Shown piece after piece: positions 60,130 to 64,000 of a stretch of DNA of 64,000 bases (the first letter of the stretch is position 1; each line of letters opens with the position of its first letter). The stretch lies in NCBI GenBank assembly GCA_026005055.1, contig BPKI01000001.1:1540566-1604565 (forward strand). The letters are read 5' to 3'. Origin of the DNA: Lysobacterales bacterium. Lineage in GTDB: Bacteria > Pseudomonadota > Gammaproteobacteria > Xanthomonadales > BPKI01. The position numbers were made by a program, and so were the translations under genes. The notes below the pieces were generated by a model. That model was given only the letters and a program-made list of their open reading frames with translations, made no database searches and was not told the DNA's origin.

Positions 60130-60899
60130 GTCGGCGGATCATCCCCTGCTTGGACGTGCGCGCGGGTCGGGTGGTCAAGGGCGTGCGCTTTCGCGACCAC
60201 CGCGATATGGGGGACATTCTGGCCCTGGCGCAGCGCTACCGCGATCAAGGCGCCGATGAGCTCGTGTTCTATGACATCACCGCGAGTCCCGAAGGGCGCA
60301 GCGTGGATCGGGAATGGGTGCGGCAGGTGGCGGAACTCCTCGACATCCCTTTTTGCGTGGCAGGCGGCATCACCTCCGTGGAAGAGGCGCGGGCGGTGCT
60401 CGCGGCGGGTGCGGACAAGATTTCGGTCAATACGCCGGCCCTGCGCCGCCCGGATCTGATCGATGAGCTGGCCGATGCCTTCGGCAGCCAGTGCGTGGTG
60501 GTGGGCATCGACAGCCGTCTGCGCGATGGGACCTGGCGGGTGAGCATCGATACCGGAGACCCTGAGCGCAGCCGCGACCTCGCTCGCCCGACTTTGGAAT
60601 GGATCAAGGAGGCGGTCGAGCGCGGCGCCGGCGAGATCGTGCTCAACTGCATGAACGCCGATGGCACCCGCTCGGGTTATGACCTCGAGCAGCTTTCGGC
60701 GGCGCGTCGGGTCTGCCGGGTGCCGCTCGTCGCCTCGGGCGGGGCAGGCGCGATCGAGCACTTCATCGCGGTCTTTCAGCACGCCGACGTGGATGCTGCC
60801 CTCGCGGCGAGCGTCTTTCACAGCGGCCAGATCGCGATTCCCACGCTCAAGCACTCGCTCGCGAAAGCCGGCGTGCCGGTCCGTTTGGAGGAAGGGTGA
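60123..60899 (+). CDS. hisF: Imidazole glycerol phosphate synthase, cyclase subunit
   Basis: The 258-residue TIM barrel forms imidazole glycerol phosphate and AICAR. The catalytic Asp near the N-terminus is in [18 protein letters not shown], the second in [18 protein letters not shown], with [11 protein letters not shown] and [11 protein letters not shown] as phosphate loops. It overlaps hisA by 7 bp. Confidence 0.97.
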   Translation: MLSRRIIPCLDVRAGRVVKGVRFRDHRDMGDILALAQRYRDQGADELVFYDITASPEGRSVDREWVRQVAELLDIPFCVAGGITSVEEARAVLAAGADKISVNTPALRRPDLIDELADAFGSQCVVVGIDSRLRDGTWRVSIDTGDPERSRDLARPTLEWIKEAVERGAGEIVLNCMNADGTRSGYDLEQLSAARRVCRVPLVASGGAGAIEHFIAVFQHADVDAALAASVFHSGQIAIPTLKHSLAKAGVPVRLEEG

Positions 60900-61504
60900 T
60901 GAAAGAGCCCGATTTCTCGCGCGGGCTGCTGCCTGCGGTGGTTCAGGATGCCGACACCGGCCAAGTGCTCATGCTCGGTTGGATGAACGAGGAGGCCTTG
61001 GCCGTGACCCGCGCGAGCGGAAAGGTGACCTTTTTCTCGCGCAGTCGCGGCCGCTTGTGGACCAAGGGCGAGACTTCCGGGCATGTGCTGCAATTCCTGA
61101 ATCTCGCCGTGGATTGCGATGCCGATTCCCTGCTGATCGAGGCGCGCCCGGCGGGGCCGACGTGCCATCGCGGTCTCGCCAGCTGTTTTGGGGAAGCCCA
61201 AGCCGCAGGCGTTCTCGGACGCCTCGAACGCAGGATCGAAGCGCGCGCGGCATCGGGGGATGCTCAGAGCTACACGGCGCGGCTTTTCGCTCAGGGACCG
61301 CTACGCGCGGCCAAGAAGCTCGCCGAAGAGGGGGCCGAAACGGCGCTCGCCGCCGCCTGCGAGGATGAGCAGGCGGTGGTGCGCGAGGCGGCCGATTTGC
61401 TCTATCACCTGCTCGTTTTGCTCAGGCTGCGGAAGATTCCCTTGGCCCGCGTCTTTGCGGAACTCGCCTCTCGGGAAGCCCCTCGGCCACGAGGCGAGCG
61501 CTAG
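60899..61504 (+). CDS. hisI: Bifunctional PRA-CH / PRA-PH
   Basis: The 201-residue protein fuses phosphoribosyl-AMP cyclohydrolase (LPAVVQDADTGQVLMLGWMNEEAL, FFSRSRGRLWTKGETSGH, zinc motif with DCDADSLLIEARPAGPTCH) and phosphoribosyl-ATP pyrophosphatase (AKKLAEEGAETALAA, VREAADLLYHLLVLL). It completes the operon. The ATG at 60899 has GGAGG at 7-bp spacing and overlaps the hisF stop; a GTG one codon earlier is possible. Confidence 0.96.
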   Translation: MKEPDFSRGLLPAVVQDADTGQVLMLGWMNEEALAVTRASGKVTFFSRSRGRLWTKGETSGHVLQFLNLAVDCDADSLLIEARPAGPTCHRGLASCFGEAQAAGVLGRLERRIEARAASGDAQSYTARLFAQGPLRAAKKLAEEGAETALAAACEDEQAVVREAADLLYHLLVLLRLRKIPLARVFAELASREAPRPRGER

Positions 61505-61555
61505 CGCTCGATCGAAGCGCGCCCTCGCGATGGTCGGCCCGATGGCGATGGGGGC

Positions 61556-61666
<111 letters not shown>

Positions 61667-61675
61667 ATCGGAACG

Positions 61676-61768
61676 TGGCGGAGAGGGTGGGATTCGAACC
61701 CACGATACGGCTTTTGACCGTATACACACTTTCCAGGCGTGCTCCTTCAACCACTCGGACACCTCTCC
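61676..61768 (-). tRNA. tRNA-Ser(GGA)
   Basis: The 93-nt class II tRNA has acceptor GGAGAGG/CCTCTCC, anticodon loop CTGGAAA giving GGA (codons UCC/UCU), a long variable arm (TACGG...CCGTA), T arm GGGTTCGAATCCC and encoded CCA. Confidence 0.97.
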
Positions 61769-61802
61769 GCGGCGGCCGGCATCCTGCCGAGATAAGCGCG
61801 TC

Positions 61803-61832
61803 ACGATAGCAAAGGGCAGCGAGCGGGGACAA
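61803..61832 (-). promoter_or_regulatory. Predicted promoter for tRNA-Ser and 4.5S RNA
   Basis: On the minus strand, TTGTCC (61,832-61,827) and TATCGT (61,808-61,803) are separated by 18 bp, 34 bp before the tRNA 5' end. Confidence 0.5.
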
Positions 61833-61837
61833 GCGAC

Positions 61838-62077
61838 ATGGGCGCTCGTGGCTCGGAGTGGATGATCCGCGTCAAGCCGCGCTCGCGCCAGCCCGGTGTG
61901 CGCGTGCGGCCCGATGGCACGATCGAGGTCGCGGGCAGCGCTCCGCCGGTGGATGGGCAAGCCAATGCCGAGACGATCGGCATGCTGGCCAAGCATCTGG
62001 GCGTGTCGGCGAGCCGCCTGCGCCTGGTGTCGGGGGCGACTTCGCGCTTCAAGCGGATCCGCCTCCTCGGATCCTGA
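61838..62077 (+). CDS. DUF167 (YggU-family) protein
   Basis: The 79-residue protein fits the small YggU/DUF167 family: WMIRVKPRSRQPGVRVRPDGTIEV, VDGQANAETIGMLAKHLGVSASRLRLVSGATSRFKRIRL. The family has a known fold and no established function. An in-frame ATG at 61862 is an alternative start. It overlaps the promoter region of the divergent tRNA-Ser gene only slightly, and converges with the dehydratase gene. Confidence 0.85.
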   Translation: MGARGSEWMIRVKPRSRQPGVRVRPDGTIEVAGSAPPVDGQANAETIGMLAKHLGVSASRLRLVSGATSRFKRIRLLGS

Positions 62078-62082
62078 GAACT

Positions 62083-63075
62083 TCAGGGAAGTGCGGGCAC
62101 TGGGGCCTGAAGCGCGAGGGCGAGGGTCTCGGGGTCGGCATTGCCGCCGGAGAGCATCACCCCGACGCAGCGGCCGCGAAAACGATGCCGCGCTTTGAGC
62201 AAGGCCGCGAGCGCCGCCGCGCCGGAAGGTTCGAGCACGAGCTTCAAGCGCTCGCAGGCAAAACGCATGGCGGCGAGCACCTCGTCGTCTTCCACGACCA
62301 GCACCTCGGCCAAATGGGCGCTCAGGATGCGGAATGTGAGGGGTCCCAACTCGGCGCGAAGCGCATCGCACAGCGTCGGCCCGACGAGCCCACGCTGGAT
62401 CGAACCAGCCGCGAGCGAAGCGCGGGCATCGGCCGCGGCGCTCGGCTCCACGCCGAAGACCTCGATCTTGGGATCGTGCGCATGAGCGGCGAGGGCGGTT
62501 CCCGAAGCCAAGCCGCCGCCGCTGACCGGAACCAAGATCACCTCGAGCTTCGGCACTTCTTCGAGCCATTCGAGGGTCGCGCTCGCTTGACCGGCGATCA
62601 CCCAAGAATCATCGAACGGGTGGACGTAAGCGACGTCGCCCTCGGCGCGAACGGCCTCGACCGCGGCATCGCGGCTCGCCTGATCCGGCTCGCAGAAGAC
62701 GAGTTCGGCGCCCTCGCGGCGCATGGCCTCGATCTTGCTCCTCGGGGCGGTTCGGGGGACCACGACGGTGAGCGCGAGCCCGAGGCGCCGACAGGCGAGG
62801 GCGAGTGCCGCGCCGTGGTTCCCGGAGGACTGAGTCAGCAGCCGGCCCTGATGGCCCGAGGCGGCGATGAGGAGGGCAGCATGAGTCGCGCCGCGCAGCT
62901 TGAAGGCGCCGCCGATCTGCAAGTTCTCGCATTTCATGAACAATTGCAGCCCGAGCAGACGATCGAGCTCTGGATCGTGGAGGACAGGGGTTCTGCGCAC
63001 GAAGGGCGCGATGCGCGCGCGGGCGGCGAGAAGATCGTCGAACCGCGGGACGGCGGCGCGGGAATCGGGATCCAT
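62083..63075 (-). CDS. Threonine/serine dehydratase-like PLP enzyme
   Basis: The 330-residue protein is a fold type II PLP enzyme. The PLP lysine is in IGGAFKLRGA, the Ser/Asn phosphate region in QSSGNHGAALALAC, the glycine loop in PVSGGGLASGTALA, and the C-terminal LEPSGAAALAALL and VMLSGGNAD complete the family pattern. It lacks the C-terminal ACT regulatory domain of biosynthetic IlvA, so a catabolic threonine/serine dehydratase or a serine racemase-type enzyme is likely. Starts at 63075 and 63099 are both reasonable. Confidence 0.88.
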   Translation of the reverse strand: MDPDSRAAVPRFDDLLAARARIAPFVRRTPVLHDPELDRLLGLQLFMKCENLQIGGAFKLRGATHAALLIAASGHQGRLLTQSSGNHGAALALACRRLGLALTVVVPRTAPRSKIEAMRREGAELVFCEPDQASRDAAVEAVRAEGDVAYVHPFDDSWVIAGQASATLEWLEEVPKLEVILVPVSGGGLASGTALAAHAHDPKIEVFGVEPSAAADARASLAAGSIQRGLVGPTLCDALRAELGPLTFRILSAHLAEVLVVEDDEVLAAMRFACERLKLVLEPSGAAALAALLKARHRFRGRCVGVMLSGGNADPETLALALQAPVPALP

Positions 63076-63164
63076 GGCGGCGCGTGGCAGATTCGGCATC
63101 GAACGGATTTGACGGCTTTCGGCGAGCGGTTTCAAATGGGGCGTTCATGCGTGGGGAGACGTGG

Positions 63165-64000
63165 ATGAGTGCGAGGGTCGGTGAGCGCGAGCCAATGGCC
63201 AAGGTGGACACCGCTTGGCTGCGCATGGAAAGCCCCGAGAACCGCATGATGATCACCGGGGTCATGGTCCTCGCCGAGCGCTTGCCGCTCGCGCGCTTGC
63301 GGCGGCTGGTGGCCGAGCGCTTCCTCGCTTTTCCCCGTTTCCGCCAGCGTGCCGTGGATACGCCCGCAGGGGCTTTCTGGGAGGAGGTCGAGCCCGATCT
63401 CGACTGGCACGTGCAGCGAGTGGCCTTGGGGCCGACCGAGAGTCGTGAGGCGCTGCAGGCGCTGGTCTCCGAGCTCGCATCGAGCGGCTTGGACCACGAG
63501 CGGCCGCTGTGGCAGTTCCACTTGGTCGAGCGCTTCGGCCAGGGCAGCGCCTTGATCGCCCGTATCCACCATTGCTACGCCGATGGGATCGCACTGGTCC
63601 AGGTGCTGCTGTCGCTCACCGATACTTCGCCGAAGTCGCGCTCCCGCGATGCCTTGCCCAGGCGATGGCTGAAGGAGGATGGGGGAGACGTCTTTCGCCG
63701 CCTGCTCGGCGCCGGGCGCGCCGGCTTCAGCAAGGCGCTCGCGTGGACCGGGCGGGTCTTCGATTTCGGAGGACAAATGATCCGCGATCCCTCGCTTGGC
63801 GCCGTGATCCTCCGTGAGGGTCTGCACATCGCGCGCGAGCTGGCCCGGGTGATCGCCCTTTCCGACGACCCGCCGACCCCGCTGCGTCGGTCTCTGAGCG
63901 CGGAGAAACGCGTGGCCTGGGCGGATCCGATCCCGCTTGAGGAAATCAAGGCGATCGGACGCGCCTACGATTGCACGGTCAACGACGTCCTGCTCGCCGC
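63165..64000 (+). CDS. Wax ester synthase / diacylglycerol acyltransferase, 3' end outside the window
   Basis: The frame from the ATG at 63165 (preceded by GGGGAGACG) stays open to the window edge, giving 278 residues of a family that is usually 450-500. MAKVDTAWLRMESPENRMMITGV at the N-terminus and the catalytic HHxxxDG motif (IHHCYADGIALVQ) identify WS/DGAT acyltransferases, which esterify long-chain alcohols or diacylglycerol with acyl-CoA to make storage lipid. NDVLLAA at the edge is the start of the next conserved block. Confidence 0.93.
   Translation, partial: MSARVGEREPMAKVDTAWLRMESPENRMMITGVMVLAERLPLARLRRLVAERFLAFPRFRQRAVDTPAGAFWEEVEPDLDWHVQRVALGPTESREALQALVSELASSGLDHERPLWQFHLVERFGQGSALIARIHHCYADGIALVQVLLSLTDTSPKSRSRDALPRRWLKEDGGDVFRRLLGAGRAGFSKALAWTGRVFDFGGQMIRDPSLGAVILREGLHIARELARVIALSDDPPTPLRRSLSAEKRVAWADPIPLEEIKAIGRAYDCTVNDVLLA

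Overview
The window is about 64 kb of GC-rich chromosome from a gammaproteobacterium. The closest match is the Xanthomonadales or a neighbouring order, and that placement is an inference. It rests on a complete his operon with a bifunctional hisB, a fused hisIE and a TrpR-family regulator in front, on tightly overlapping ATGA/GTGA gene junctions, on an Ig-repeat autotransporter, and on rnd, asnS, gloB-rnhA-dnaQ and 4.5S RNA genes. No rRNA and no CRISPR array were seen.

Region 1 (1-11.7 kb) opens with gloB (cut by the left edge), then rnhA-dnaQ and a five-heme cytochrome c. A surface and signalling group follows: a transmembrane Ser/Thr kinase, a PP2C phosphatase on the opposite strand, a 1078-residue Ig-repeat autotransporter, and, divergent from it, an exported Sel1/coiled-coil/caspase-like protein. 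A tRNA-Ser(CGA) closes the region. A formylglycine-generating-enzyme-like protein at 52.0-53.9 kb carries the same repeated module as the periplasmic end of the kinase, so it may belong to the same pathway.

Region 2 (11.7-22.7 kb, all on the minus strand) holds asnS, a small membrane protein, an SDR, and a run of kynurenine-pathway genes: 2-aminomuconate semialdehyde dehydrogenase, a small membrane protein, a RidA-type 2-aminomuconate deaminase, an SbtA-like permease, an exported Mn-type superoxide dismutase, 3-hydroxyanthranilate dioxygenase, ACMS decarboxylase and kynureninase. Together they would take 3-hydroxykynurenine through 3-hydroxyanthranilate to 2-aminomuconate and on to catabolism.

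Region 3 (22,708-49,878) is a complete-ended Mu-like transposable prophage of 27,171 bp inserted in a secreted pectate lyase gene. The insertion is bracketed by a 5-bp target duplication (GACGG), and the two gene halves rejoin in frame when the prophage is removed. Read from its left end (49.9 kb) it has a repressor and operators, a BcepMu gp16-like protein, MuA, MuB, a Gam-like protein, GemA, a Mor-like activator, endolysin, Rz/Rz1, terminase, portal, MuF with an HExxH C-terminal extension followed by a small partner gene, protease/scaffold, capsid and siphovirus-type tail genes. The tail genes include a G/GT chaperone with an A AAA AAC frameshift site and a 1844-residue tape measure. Only two genes follow the tape measure, so tail-tip and fibre genes look reduced or lost.

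Region 4 (49.9-64 kb) has the 5' stub of the lyase gene, tRNA-Ala(CGC), rnd, the formylglycine-enzyme-like gene, and hisR-hisG-D-C-B-H-A-F-IE as one overlapping operon with a promoter and a candidate operator. After it come tRNA-Ser(GGA) and 4.5S RNA in tandem, a DUF167 protein, a threonine/serine dehydratase-like enzyme, and the start of a wax ester synthase/DGAT gene running off the right edge.

The items most worth follow-up are the kinase/phosphatase/autotransporter/caspase group, the MuF-HExxH protein with its small partner, and the exported SOD plus permease inside the kynurenine operon.
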